Source of the DNA: Bolinopsis microptera
Lineage: Eukaryota; Ctenophora; Tentaculata; Lobata; Bolinopsidae
Direction: 5' to 3'
Length of the DNA: 64,000 nt
Assembly (NCBI RefSeq): GCF_026151205.1
Contig: NC_087084.1
Location: forward strand, 16,156,227-16,220,226
Shown here piece by piece: positions 28,272 through 38,349 of the stretch (position 1 is its first letter; every line of letters begins with the position of its first letter). Position numbers and translations under genes: made by a program. The notes below the pieces were generated by a model. That model was not told the origin of the DNA. It saw only the letters and a list, made by a program, of their open reading frames with translations, and ran no database searches.

Positions 28272-30960
28272 CACCAGCCGCTACAGCTACCACATTTTAT
28301 TTTGATTTTATGACCAGAAGTATCAGTAACATTTCCATTCTCTGCCATTTTAAGTTAACTCTTATGCTTGTGGAGGAATTAGAGAATAAAAAATGTATAA
28401 ATTTATAAATAACGTAAAATATATCTATACTAGTGCAAATCAGATTCTTTCACGAGAACCGGAGGTCCTGTATGCTACAGAATCGTGATCTGAGTCTTAT
28501 CTACTTATTTGTTAAAAATATTCGCTAAATCAAATGTTACAATATAGTGCCCTTATCTCGATTTTCGGGCTTATCAGTATGATAATATGACTTTACCTAA
28601 AGTGTATATTAAGTCGTTGTGATTTGTATGTTGTTGTGTGAAATTGTGTAGTTTTGTGTGGTGATTTTTGCTATTTAGTTGTTTGTGAAGTTTTCGAAAA
28701 TACTGTTGCACTGAACTTTGACTGAGGAAACGTGCTTGATGCTGATTTACCAGAGAAGCTTCTATAATTATTAAATAAAGTGTGCACAGTTTTGTTTGGT
28801 AATGTGAAAATGTTTTAGGAAATGTATGGTGGGATGATAAGAGACAAAAATGCTTGATAGTTAAAGAATGTTCATCAGTTCATCTGATAAGCTTAAGAAG
28901 ATAAGCATTTTCGACCAATCAGATCATTTCTTCAAAAATCGATCGTGGTAGCAATCAAATGATGAATTTGGATGAGGAGTGAGGATGTACTGAAAAAGAT
29001 ATGAAAATACTTGATGATATGCTTAATTTAAGGGCTTGACAGAAAAGGTTGATTTTTATATAATTAATTCATTTATGGATTAGTGCTCAACCACGGTGAT
29101 ATCTGAAAGGACTGTTAGGCTCATGGTGGTAGAGCCACGCACAGTTCCTGTGGCGTGGCAGTTCTGATCCACATAACTTGCCAACGCAGTTGACAAGTTC
29201 ATATGCAACAGCCCTTCTGACATCGTGATGTAAATGGATGCCATGCTTATCATTGCGGTCCCATACGTAGTATGAATGAACCCGCTTGATAACGGCATGG
29301 GCATCGTAAAATGTCAGATTGGGAATCACCCTGGCGAGATTCACCATACATAGATTAAAATCATCAATTTCTCTGTTCAACCAACCAATTCTAGTTAAAG
29401 ACAAAGCACAAAAAACAAACTGTGTGCTTTTGTTGCTCTTACAGCTTTCGACAAGGCGGGGACAAAAGTTATCAGCCAGACTCTTGGCAGATTTTCCATA
29501 CCGTGAAAGATCGTTTATGCCACATGAGATGATCACAGTTTTGGCATGTTTGAGGTCATGATCCAAAGAGTCTATGAGCTGGTAGTTCAAACGCTTCTGA
29601 CAGCGGTGGCCGGGTATCTGATCGAACAACCATTCAGGTGTTTCATGATGAATAGAGTCATGTATGAATAGGACCCTGGAGTGACGAGACTGAGAGGAGG
29701 AGTTCTGAGCTGGAGGGGCAACAGGTGGTATCCGATGGAGAGCTGGAGGTGCAGGCACAGTGCATGACTCTTGTTGTTTCAGTTTGCGGAAAGTCAGTGA
29801 AATGCGTGGAAACCTTACCGAGATATCGCGGTCAATGCCGTGGCGCCAGTTGTCCTGATCTGCTCGTGACATGACGTAAAGTGAACCGTGCTCAAGTGTA
29901 ATGTTATGCTCGACAAAGGGGCCTACTGTACTTGATATCCTAAGGTTTCTAGGTGCTCCAATCGACACTGTATAAATTTGACTATCCTCCATTATGCTAG
30001 GTTTGCTGTCATTATGCATCGGTATGCCGACCGATCCGTCCTTGTATAAAGTGCAAAGGCAAGTGTAGTTCTCTGGGGTTATGTCAGCGTCCAGTTTTTG
30101 CAGTTGCTCGTACACACGTTCCAGAGTGGGTGGAAGTGGCCCAACAGAGACAGGATGTGAGGTTCTGCCGTACGTGTAGGGGACGGAGCCATAATAAGTT
30201 GTGATACGGCCTCCAGGGTGGTGCATGTCAAAGTTTAGCTCACTTGAAACTTTATCAAAAGTTAACTCGGAAAGATCGCACTCTAAAAGTCTTACCGGCG
30301 AATGAGGCATACTTGTAACTTCTCTGGAAGTGTCGAGGTTCTGCGAGGGGGCTTCAGAGATGAGAGTTGCAGTCTGCTGTGTGATGAGGGTGGTCTGTTT
30401 CTTCGTTTCATCAGAGACTTCTTCGATCGCCGTCAGAGCACGTTCTGTTAGATGTTTCACCGCCTTCTCGCACTCCCCATTAACAGTACATGAAAGTAAG
30501 TTAGCTGCCGCAGTTAGACTATTCATGGATTGATCTAAATCAACGACTATTTGACGTGTTAGATATTGTTTGATGGCGGCTTGTTTGGTTTCAGGCTTAG
30601 TGGCTTTGCCAGTAAATGCGGAGTCAATTAAACGGAGCCTGTTGTATTCAAAATCTATATCTTCTTTGGAGAGGGTAGGTAAAACGTTTAAACACGTCTT
30701 AGCGCAAAACGTGTAAATTGATGGCACACCAAAGCCCAACATACCGAGGGAGGGTGCCTCCGTGTCGGAGGGTGACCCGGAGGCAGCGGGTTTAGTGATA
30801 CTGTTCTTCCTAGCAGGAGTCTTCTTAGCAGCAGGAGTCTTGTTAGCAGCAGAGTTCGACTTGTTAAGATGGCCGGACATGATAAAATCAAGCAGTTTCT
30901 TATCAGCAAGTCAGTGCACTTGTGAAAAGATTAGAGAGCAAAAATGTTGATGCGTAATGT
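28270..30960 (-). mobile_element. Retroelement-like insertion with an AlkB-like/SGNH ORF and no RT
   Basis: It interrupts the decaying host gene between GKLGPYMV (about 28250) and KMHKIVNDDG (about 30967). The only long frame is 29087-30880 on the minus strand. The 800 bp downstream of it has no coding potential and looks like a 3' UTR. No reverse transcriptase, TIR or clear target-site duplication was found, so the boundaries are approximate. Confidence 0.6.
29087..30880 (-). CDS. AlkB-like dioxygenase fused to SGNH hydrolase, probable retrotransposon ORF1-type protein
   Basis: 597 aa, one exon. Residues 1-40 are basic and low-complexity; 60-190 are helical. Residues about 210-370 look like an AlkB-family 2-oxoglutarate/Fe(II) dioxygenase: YTCLCTLYKDGSVGIPMHND with His289 and Asp291, a distal His347 in NWRHGID, and RISLTFR with Arg359 and Arg365 as 2-oxoglutarate/substrate arginines. 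After a Pro-rich linker, residues 400-575 look like an SGNH/GDSL hydrolase: FIHDSIHH with Ser409, CGINDLS (454-458) as block III, and HGIHLHHD near the end as the Asp/His block. Esterase domains are known in ORF1 proteins of CR1-type retrotransposons, so an ORF1 role is likely. The AlkB part might repair or demethylate nucleic acid. The frame is undamaged, which suggests recent activity. Confidence 0.7.
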   Translation of the reverse strand: MSGHLNKSNSAANKTPAAKKTPARKNSITKPAASGSPSDTEAPSLGMLGFGVPSIYTFCAKTCLNVLPTLSKEDIDFEYNRLRLIDSAFTGKATKPETKQAAIKQYLTRQIVVDLDQSMNSLTAAANLLSCTVNGECEKAVKHLTERALTAIEEVSDETKKQTTLITQQTATLISEAPSQNLDTSREVTSMPHSPVRLLECDLSELTFDKVSSELNFDMHHPGGRITTYYGSVPYTYGRTSHPVSVGPLPPTLERVYEQLQKLDADITPENYTCLCTLYKDGSVGIPMHNDSKPSIMEDSQIYTVSIGAPRNLRISSTVGPFVEHNITLEHGSLYVMSRADQDNWRHGIDRDISVRFPRISLTFRKLKQQESCTVPAPPALHRIPPVAPPAQNSSSQSRHSRVLFIHDSIHHETPEWLFDQIPGHRCQKRLNYQLIDSLDHDLKHAKTVIISCGINDLSRYGKSAKSLADNFCPRLVESCKSNKSTQFVFCALSLTRIGWLNREIDDFNLCMVNLARVIPNLTFYDAHAVIKRVHSYYVWDRNDKHGIHLHHDVRRAVAYELVNCVGKLCGSELPRHRNCAWLYHHEPNSPFRYHRG

Positions 30961-30964
30961 AAAG

Positions 30965-31661
30965 TAAAAATGCACAAAATAGTAAATGATGATGGAGTAT
31001 CTGTTCATAACAAAGAATACTACTATGGTCGTGAGGTCACCTTGCAGACTATTAATGAATTAGGGGGAGTTTGTGGTGCTATTTCAAAATATTCTTCAGG
31101 AATGGCACAAGCTTTTGGAGTGCCAGCTTTACCAGTTAGTCAGCCAGGACACTGTGCCTATGTATGGTACGTGCCTGGAAGTGGCTGGAGAAAAAAGTAT
31201 AGCATAGCAACCTGAGCTGTGGAAATTCTACACTTCATTGGACATTAACAAATACTTTGAGTCATAGGTTAGGGGCTGTTTCTTTTCTCGTTATGAATAA
31301 TGCCCAATCTCAGCTTACCAAGTATCGACTGTCTGAGAAGCTCAGGATTGCTAGCAAAGTTGCTAATACTGCTTTAAAATTGGGAATATTGTAGAAGGCC
31401 TCAACTATAAGTCCTTACAATATTGTCGTTTGGACTGATTTGTTGGCAGCATTAGCAGAAACAGATCTCAAAGACGACACTTTATATTTAGTGCTGTACC
31501 CATATGCGGAACTGCTAGCTAAAGAGGAGCGTGACATTGAGGAATTAATTATAGTTTGGACTGGAAAAAGGATAACAGAAAATTAGCAGACACTGGTGAA
31601 ACAGACTTAAACACCAATGAATTGTACCGGTCTGGTAATGAGAGCTATTCTTTGCACAATA
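30965..31661 (+). pseudogene. Transglutaminase-like core of the decaying gene
   Basis: It contains INELGGVCGAISKYSSGMAQ and PVSQPGHCAYVWYVPG: a Cys in GGVCG and a His in PGH with the spacing of the transglutaminase-like (papain-fold) Cys-His pair. The third residue (Asp) is not seen because the frame stops at about 31213. Later pieces in other frames (GNSTLHWTLTN, RLSEKLRIASKVANTALKLG, a TAG, SPYNIVVWTDLLAALAETD, then DWKKDNRKLADTGETDLNTN) extend the protein up to the MITE insertion. The breaks make it non-functional as read. Confidence 0.5.
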
Positions 31662-31663
31662 TA

Positions 31664-32430
31664 CAGGGTGGGCCAAAAGTCAGTACCCATACGTTGGCCT
31701 TTATAGCTCAGTCACTGAGTGCCCAATTTAAATACTTCTTTCTGGTATGACTTAGTACCACCACTGGTTCGAGGAATTTGTCAACTCGAAAAATATTCGC
31801 GTTCATTTTTTTCAAATGGAGGTTCATTTTCACATTTATTTGATAGTTTGGATAGTCGGATCAAGCTAAATGTTATTGAATTGTGTTTGGCCATTCGAAT
31901 TACGTTTGTCCTGAAAGAATTAGAACTGTAGCTTCTCAGATGACCGAGATATGAAGCATAACGAGTTTATTCATTACGTGTGATCAGGTGATTGGTTTAC
32001 CTAATCACGTGATAAGGTGCCCCCGTTAACTACCCCGTTAAACATTATGGGAATTGTTAAGGGTGCCCAATTAAGGTGTCGTGTCACGGTGTCACATAAT
32101 CACCCAGTCAATATTGTTAACGAGATACAGAAAATGCTTGATAACTTCGTCATTTCTAATCCGTTTTGCCTCATGTTTTCAGATCATATGCAACATTTGA
32201 TAATCTACCGTCTCTGAAAAAATTAGGCGTTCAGCATGTTCAGAGAAAACAATATAGGTGTTTTAATATTGAATGGGCGTGGTCTAAAATATTCGAATTT
32301 TCAAATTTTGACGACGGAATCCTCGAACCAGTAAGTACAGTATGCCATCTGCAAAGCAACAGCTCTCAAATATAAAACACGGCGGAGCTATTAAGGCCAA
32401 CGTATGGGTACTGACTTTTGGCCCACCCTG
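31664..32430. mobile_element. Complete mariner-type MITE (767 bp, TA target site)
   Basis: The termini are CAGGGTGGGCCAAAAGT and its exact inverse, extended by CAGTACCCATACGTTGGCCTT at both ends with little change, flanked by TA on both sides (31662-31663 and 32431-32432). There is no transposase. It lies inside coding sequence: taking out the element plus one TA leaves the frame continuous from SGNESYSLHN to DLNSICRLNSIEFDW. Confidence 0.85.
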
Positions 32431-32432
32431 TA

Positions 32433-32925
32433 GATCTAAATTCCATCTGCCGCTTAAACAGCATAGAATTTGATTGGGTTAATGGCACCAGTCCTGATGA
32501 ATTGGAAATAACATTTAAAGTTGCAAACGAGTTGGAGACAGTTGTCTGGAGACAAGGTCAAATCCACCAGGTACTGATTTATGCACTAAAACTGTAGCTT
32601 ATTTCCTTCTTGTTATTGCTATCCTTCGATAGTTAAATACCATTTGCACTGCAATACATACATGAATACTCAATACATATAATTACTTTAACAATAACTA
32701 AACAATTGCATCCTTCAGGTGGATCTTCACGGAGGGTTAGCGACAGAAATCAAAGTTAACATAAATGAAGGTTATCAAAAACTCCGTGATTTAAAAGTGA
32801 AAGGTATTTCATACTCCACAAAAGATCTACTAAAGTTTAAAGCAAGAAGAATATACGGAGCAACTAAACGTTTACAAAGAGCTTTACACACTTTAGAGAC
32901 ACTGATCGAAAATTCTGATTTCTAA
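32433..32925 (+). pseudogene. C-terminal exons of the decaying gene
   Basis: The first exon (to about 32571, GTACTG donor) reads SICRLNSIEFDWVNGTSPDE, LEITFKVANELETVVW and RQGQIHQ. The second starts after CAG at 32718 and reads VDLHGGLATEIKVNINEGYQ, ending with a basic helical tail and a TAA at 32923-32925. Phase is kept across the intron. The beta-rich pattern could be a discoidin-like carbohydrate-binding fold, but this is a guess. Confidence 0.5.
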
Positions 32926-33025
32926 AAGATTGAACATATGCAGGCTTCAGGTCCAAATCTTTGAAATGACAAAAGCAGGGTTAACGTTTTCGTATTATTT
33001 ATATATCTTTAGACCAGTAATTCAA

Positions 33026-33126
33026 TTGTATTACGTTGTGACCCCCACGGTCGTTTCACTTTATCGTTCTGACGATACAGGGGAACCGTGCACTCGTGCG
33101 CGGCAGGTAATACAACGTATGACAAT
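33026..33126. repeat. Structured 110-bp repeat, copy B
   Basis: In reverse complement it runs from TCATACGTTGTATTACC through a GC hairpin, CCCCTGTATCGTC, AGTGAAACGACC and GGGGGTCA to ACGTAATACAA. Same family as 5323-5434 and 38659-38760. Confidence 0.6.
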
Positions 33127-33274
33127 AATTTAATATCTGGACATGTTTTACTAAATATAATTTAATCTTAATTGAAGTATATAAGTTTTGTTAAATATTT
33201 AGTCAGATCATGTCGTACAAAAGCTTTTTTGTTTTTAAGTTAAATTTGGAGGACTTCGCCGCTTCGACGCGCCG

Positions 33275-33418
33275 CGCAAACTAGCATTCTTGCTTCGCTA
33301 AACTAGCATTCTTGCTTCGCTAAACTAGCATTCTTGCTAAACTAGCATTCTTGCTAAACATTCTTGCTAAACTAGCATTCTTGCTTCGATCGTTGCTCTG
33401 CTTCGCAGAGCAACGATC
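33275..33418. repeat. Short tandem repeats and a perfect hairpin upstream of the Penelope-like ORF
   Basis: Five to six copies of AACTAGCATTCTTGCT with or without TCGCT are followed by a perfect inverted repeat at 33388-33418: GATCGTTGCTCTGC, loop TTC, GCAGAGCAACGATC. Confidence 0.75.
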
Positions 33419-33529
33419 TCGACGGATTGACATCGTCAATCAAAGTTTAATTTAACATTTTAATTTTTGTAATTGATTTTATTTCTACAAAATATTATGT
33501 ATTAATGCTTTTGCTCCGATCATTGTTGA

Positions 33530-35536
33530 TTGTACCCAAATCTGTTTGCTGTTGCAGATAAGAATGCAGAATTAGTTTGTCATGCCAAAGTTGAGGACCC
33601 TTTGAGATACAGACCTTTGCAAACTGATCCTACTGGATCTTTGAGAGGGAGGTTGTTAGAGCTGTGGTCATCTGGTTTGGAGCGGAAGTATGTTAGTGGC
33701 GAACAGTCTAAGTGTGTGGTTGGTTTGATTCAGAAGTCTGATCAGGACACTCTTTCACAGAGCACTTCAGATCTAGTTAAGCCCGATATTCCGCATGGTT
33801 ACCCATTACTGAAAATTCACAAGCTGACTGAGACTGAAATTAGAGAGAAAAAGATTCCACCCAGTCGATTCGTGACTGATCTCTCTAGAGGAGTAACTGC
33901 AAGATCAGATAAGTTTGTTGTTTGGAAGTGGTTGGGACCTCTTGCCAGGGATTACTGTATAGATCTTGTTAAAGATTCAACTGCAGCTCTCATAAAACTC
34001 GAGGAATTGGCAGCTTCCGGACAAGTAGTCGATACTTGCTTCAGCTTCAGTATTGATATTGTTTCTCTATACGATTCTCTGCAACATAGCTTGGTGATGT
34101 CAGCCTTAGATGATGCTATGGAGTCGTGTAGACCAGATTGGTCTGAGGAGTTCAGGACTTGGCTGAAGGGACTGATACAGCTTAGTTTTGATTCGGCAGT
34201 CTTGAAGAATGCAGACAACTGGTATGAGGTCGTTAACGGTGTACCCACTGGAGGTATCAATTCAGTGGATTGCGGTAACATTGCTTTGTTCTTTGTCCTA
34301 AAGAGTCTGGTTTACGACCCGGTTGTTAGACCAGAGGAGCTCAAGAACCTTGATCGGTTTGTGGATGATATTTCGGGCCAAGGTATGTGGAGAGGTTCTA
34401 TGATTGATTTTGAAGAATGGGTAGGGTCATTACGCAGTAAGATGGTTGATAACTATGGCTTAGATATTACATACGAAGTGAAACCAATCACGGAGTTCAC
34501 TCAGTTCCTGGACATTCAGTACAAATTTGTTGGAGGGAGACTCACAACAGATCTGTTTAGGAAACCTACTGACGCCAACAGGTATCTTGAATTCTCAAGT
34601 TTCCATCCACGACATACCTTCCGGAGTATAGTCTTCTCACAGGCACTTCGATACAGAAGGATAATCAATGATGACGTCTTGCTGGATGAGAGATTGGCAG
34701 AGCTTCAGTTGTTTTTTGAGCGGTCTTCATATCCTACTGATATGATGAGAGAGGTCATCAGTGATGTCAGGTCGAGACCAAGAACTTTACAGTACAAGGA
34801 AAAGGATCAGGGTCCCCCTTCTTTCACACCATGGATTGTTACATTCGGTGCGGGCTATGAGGAAACCAAGGAAAAGGCTAAAGAGGCCAGTAACATCATC
34901 TCAAATAGCCGTACATGGAGCAGTGAGAACCCTGAGAGGATCCCTAAACTCCAAGTGGTCACCAGGCGAGCCCCTAACTTAAAGGACACTTTATTCAAGA
35001 GAAAGAAGCTAGCCTTAGGTTCAGAGTCAAGAACAACTGACCCATGCACCAAACCTGGTGAGAAGAAGAAAGGCAGACCCTGCCAAACTTGTCACCTTGC
35101 TAGTGGCAATTCCATGGTCTCCAATAATGGACACTCAGTCAGAACTCAAGGTGGTAACTGTAAGACACGCAACATTGTGTACGGCGCGACGTGCAAACTT
35201 TGTACTCTTAATTACGTATACGTGGGAAAAACAGTCACCAGCCTCAGCCAACGTGTGAATGGTCATCGCAGTAAATATTATGAGATTTTAGAGGCGAGTA
35301 GTAAGGGGAATGTTGAGAGCCACAGAGATTTTGATGACGAGAATGTTTTAGGGGCACATCTTTTTTCAGTTCATAATTTGAGGGAGAGATCTGATTTCAA
35401 TGAAAGTTTCCATTTTGATATTTTGTGTTCTACATCCCCAGATAATATTAGAAAGTCAGAACAGTTTTATATTAACAAATTGAAGACACTTTATCCGTTT
35501 GGCCTGAACAATGTGAATTCCGTTTCTGGAAGCTAA
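33530..35536 (+). CDS. Penelope-like element ORF: reverse transcriptase plus GIY-YIG endonuclease (5' truncated)
   Basis: 668 open codons with no good ATG at the start (the frame opens at a TTG), so the N-terminus is missing. The reverse transcriptase has HGYPLLKIHKL, FSIDIVSLYDSL, NGVPTGGINSVDCGNIALFF and the catalytic FVDD (about 34358-34370), then FLDIQYKF and TTDLFRKPTDANRYL, which is diagnostic of Penelope-like elements. A basic linker leads to a CxxC...H region (CQTCH) and a GIY-YIG nuclease (NIVYGATCKLC ... NYVYVGKTVTSLSQRVNGHR ... SEQFYINKLKTLYPFGLNN). These proteins nick DNA and copy RNA at the target. The frame is undamaged over 2 kb. Confidence 0.85.
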   Translation: MYPNLFAVADKNAELVCHAKVEDPLRYRPLQTDPTGSLRGRLLELWSSGLERKYVSGEQSKCVVGLIQKSDQDTLSQSTSDLVKPDIPHGYPLLKIHKLTETEIREKKIPPSRFVTDLSRGVTARSDKFVVWKWLGPLARDYCIDLVKDSTAALIKLEELAASGQVVDTCFSFSIDIVSLYDSLQHSLVMSALDDAMESCRPDWSEEFRTWLKGLIQLSFDSAVLKNADNWYEVVNGVPTGGINSVDCGNIALFFVLKSLVYDPVVRPEELKNLDRFVDDISGQGMWRGSMIDFEEWVGSLRSKMVDNYGLDITYEVKPITEFTQFLDIQYKFVGGRLTTDLFRKPTDANRYLEFSSFHPRHTFRSIVFSQALRYRRIINDDVLLDERLAELQLFFERSSYPTDMMREVISDVRSRPRTLQYKEKDQGPPSFTPWIVTFGAGYEETKEKAKEASNIISNSRTWSSENPERIPKLQVVTRRAPNLKDTLFKRKKLALGSESRTTDPCTKPGEKKKGRPCQTCHLASGNSMVSNNGHSVRTQGGNCKTRNIVYGATCKLCTLNYVYVGKTVTSLSQRVNGHRSKYYEILEASSKGNVESHRDFDDENVLGAHLFSVHNLRERSDFNESFHFDILCSTSPDNIRKSEQFYINKLKTLYPFGLNNVNSVSGS

Positions 35537-35600
35537 TTTTTCATGGTGTCCCGAATTTTATTTTTGAATCGTTCATTTTTTGTTTATATATTCAGTCTTA

Positions 35601-38349
35601 GTACAGACAGATCCGTCTAAAAAAATCGATCTGCCGACACACAAAGCTTACAAAGGATTTTTGACGTTTTTGAGTCCTAATAGATGTCCTTTATGGCTGA
35701 CCAACTTTTCCAAACTTTTCCACTTGTCTTAAGGCCACTTTTTGCCACTTTACCACTTTTTACCACCTTTCTTGTTTGTCGAATATCTTTAGTTGTGAAC
35801 ATCGTAAAAGGTTGCGGATCAATCGAGTGTGTTCATATTACCATGAAGAAAAACTTTTGTTCTAACAATTTTTACGTCAGAAAATCAGTTAATTGGATAA
35901 TTATCAATTAGCTAATTAGCAAAATTCTAAAAATTTTTATTGGCTCAAAATGATCGGAATAGCTTAAAACACGGAAAAAAGTAGTTTTTAGAAAAACTTT
36001 GAAAATTTTTCACTTACATTTTTTTTCGAGACTTAGAAAAATTTCGAAAATTCAAAATATATTTTTCCGCCAAAAGTGATCAAATTGCATGAAACGCGGA
36101 GAAAAATGCTTTTCAAAAAAACTTAGTGAATTTTTCGTTTCAAGAATACTTAAATCACCAATATTTGTAGTTGGAGTTCAGTAAATCGCGGCAGATTTTA
36201 GTAATCAGGAATTACTAAGTGGAAAGGTCTGAAACTGAAAAACGTTAACCATACGATATAAGAGTTTCATAACTAATTACAATACAGCCTTATCGATTTT
36301 CACAGAAACTGCACCAATGGCACAGTCAAGATCGAAAGACGAAACGATAGCCTGCTGTACTATCATTTTATTGATTTCAATGATGAATCAGTGGGGTTAA
36401 GATAATCACATTTGTAATAAATAAAACCTCTCTGTACCGTCAATTGTGCTAATCTAAACCGGCCTACCTGGATTACCAGACCTCTTCTTTTCCTCAACAA
36501 TCAAACCAAGTTGTTCATATAGCATTTGGTGGGCGATGTAAGTACATTATATCGAGCTGTATTCAATCACAATACGACACAATACGTGTATATTATATGG
36601 CTCTTAATGAGGTTTATGAAACGCTTAATACCGTGAGAAACCCGGTATAGAGACGTTTTACAGTTTATCACGAAAACGTATACTTGGCCTCATGGCTCAT
36701 TTACAGTTCGAAGAAGGCAAGAACAGACCAGGGAAACTAAGGAACAGCCAGATCCAGGAAGCAAGTGTAAATACACCTTCCAACATCTACTGTGACTTGT
36801 TTTGTATTGTACTGCATATCGCTTCATTTGCTATGCGGTATGAAATCACCCCCATATGTCAGGGTCGGCTAAAAGTAAAATCAACAAGGGTAACATACGG
36901 GCAAGGATAAGATGTAGATACGAGCGTCGGGCAAGGGGTAGTAAAGAACCGGTAATAATTCATTCAGTAAAATGTTCACGAGAGTCAGGATATTTTGGAA
37001 ATTGCTAATAGAGACAGATCTGATCAGGAAGGATTGTTAATGTTATTGAGGATGTTGATTTGAAATCTGGACGTTGTGAAGTAAAAATACAGGTTCTTCC
37101 CGCAGGATATTCGGGGCCCATGATGATCAGCTCGGGATTAATGTGGGACAGATCGAAGAGCATTGAAAAGAGCGAGTTGACATTTTAAGCTTTCTGGTCT
37201 TTTCTTGCCTTCTTTGAGCTGTCAAAGAGTCATGAGGCCAAGTAGACGTTTTCGTGATAAACTGTAAAACCTCTCCATACCGGGCCTCTCACGGGAGAAA
37301 CGAGAAGTGTACGGTATAGAACGTTTCATATACCTCATTAAGGGCCATAATATAATATACACGTATTGCATTGTGTCGTATTGTGATTGAATACAGCTCG
37401 ATATGTACTTACATCGCCCACCAAATGCGATATGAACAACTTGGCTTGATTGTTGAGGAAAAGAAGAGGTCTGGTAATCCAGGTAGGCCGGTTTAGATTA
37501 GCACAATTGACGGTACAGAGAGGTTTTATTTATTACAAATGTGATTATCTTAACCCCACTGATTCATCATTGAAATCAATAAAATGATAGTACAGCAGGC
37601 TATCGTTTCGTCTTTCGATCTTGACTGTGCCATTGGTGCAGTTTCTGTGAAAATCGATAAGGCTGTATTGTAATTAGTTATGAAACTCTTATATCGTATG
37701 GTTAACGTTTTTCAGTTTCAGACCTTTCCACTTAGTAATTCCTGATTACTAAAATCTGCCGCGATTTACTGAACTCCAGCTACAAATATTGGTGATTTAA
37801 GTATTCTTGAAACGAAAAATTCACTAAGTTTTTTTGAAAGGCATTTTTCTCCGTGTTTCATGCAATTTGATCACCTTTGGCGGAAAAAATATTTAAAATT
37901 TTCGAAATTTTTCTAAGTCTCGAAAAAAAATGTAAGTGAAAAATTTTCAAAGTTTTTCTAAAAACTACTTTTCTCCGTGTTTCAAGCTATTCCGATCATT
38001 TTGAGCCAATAAAAATTTTTTAGAATTTTGCTAATTAGCTAATTGATAATTATCCAATTAACTGATTATCTGACGTAAAAATTGTTAGAACAAAAGTTTT
38101 TCTTCATGGTAATATGAACACACTCGATTGATCCGCAACCTTTTACGATGTTCACAACTAAAGATATTCGACAAACAAGAAAGGTGGTAAAAAGTGGTAA
38201 AGTGGCAAAAAGTGGCCTTAAGACACGTGGAAAAGTTTGGAAAAGTTGGTCAGCCATAAAGGACATCTATTAGGACTCAAAAACGTCAAAAATCCTTTGT
38301 AAGCTTTGTGTGTCGGCAGATCGATTTTTTCAGACGGATCTGTCTGTAC
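35601..38349. mobile_element. 2.75 kb DNA element with 1.1 kb terminal inverted repeats
   Basis: The ends are GTACAGACAGATC and its inverse, flanked by TA on both sides. The arms 35601-36694 and 37231-38349 are near-perfect inverted copies, about 97% alike by eye. The unique centre (36695-37230) has no transposase; small frames in the arms (35684-35911 and its mirror 38066-38266) are mirror images of each other and not convincing genes. A 246-bp sibling with the same termini is at 17664-17909. Probably a non-autonomous TA-inserting transposon. Confidence 0.8.

Larger units (their letters stand above)
24735..32925 (+). pseudogene. Decaying multi-domain gene: PLAT-like, galectin-like and transglutaminase-like parts
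   Basis: A chain of recognisable exon pieces in one orientation: N-terminal acidic part (24735-25421), two PLAT-like repeats (about 25694-26760), a galectin-like exon (26985-27397), a helical region (27626-28255), a transglutaminase-like core (30965-31560) and a C-terminal region (31556-31661 plus 32433-32925). Several splice junctions keep phase, for example 24901 to 25222. The reading frame is broken many times: a 1-nt shift near 24811, an extra G in the G-run at 25389-25394, a shift near 25885, a shift in the T-run near 27890, an in-frame TAA near 27975, shifts near 31215 and 31553 and a TAG near 31394. A retroelement (about 28270-30960) and a MITE (31664-32430) also interrupt it. The neighbouring CFAP221 and ABCB genes show no such breaks, so this looks like true decay, not poor sequence. 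Original function unknown, perhaps a carbohydrate- or lipid-interacting protein with a papain-like-fold catalytic domain. Confidence 0.65.

Noticed and set aside
35684-35911. Possible gene in the arm of the 2.75 kb element (mirror at 38066-38266)
   Set aside because: The two frames are mirror images in the terminal inverted repeats, short, of odd composition (TLPLFTTFLV) and without any known domain.
36692-36910. 72-codon ORF in the centre of the 2.75 kb element as transposase
   Set aside because: Too short, no catalytic DDE/DDD pattern, and it starts within the inverted repeat.
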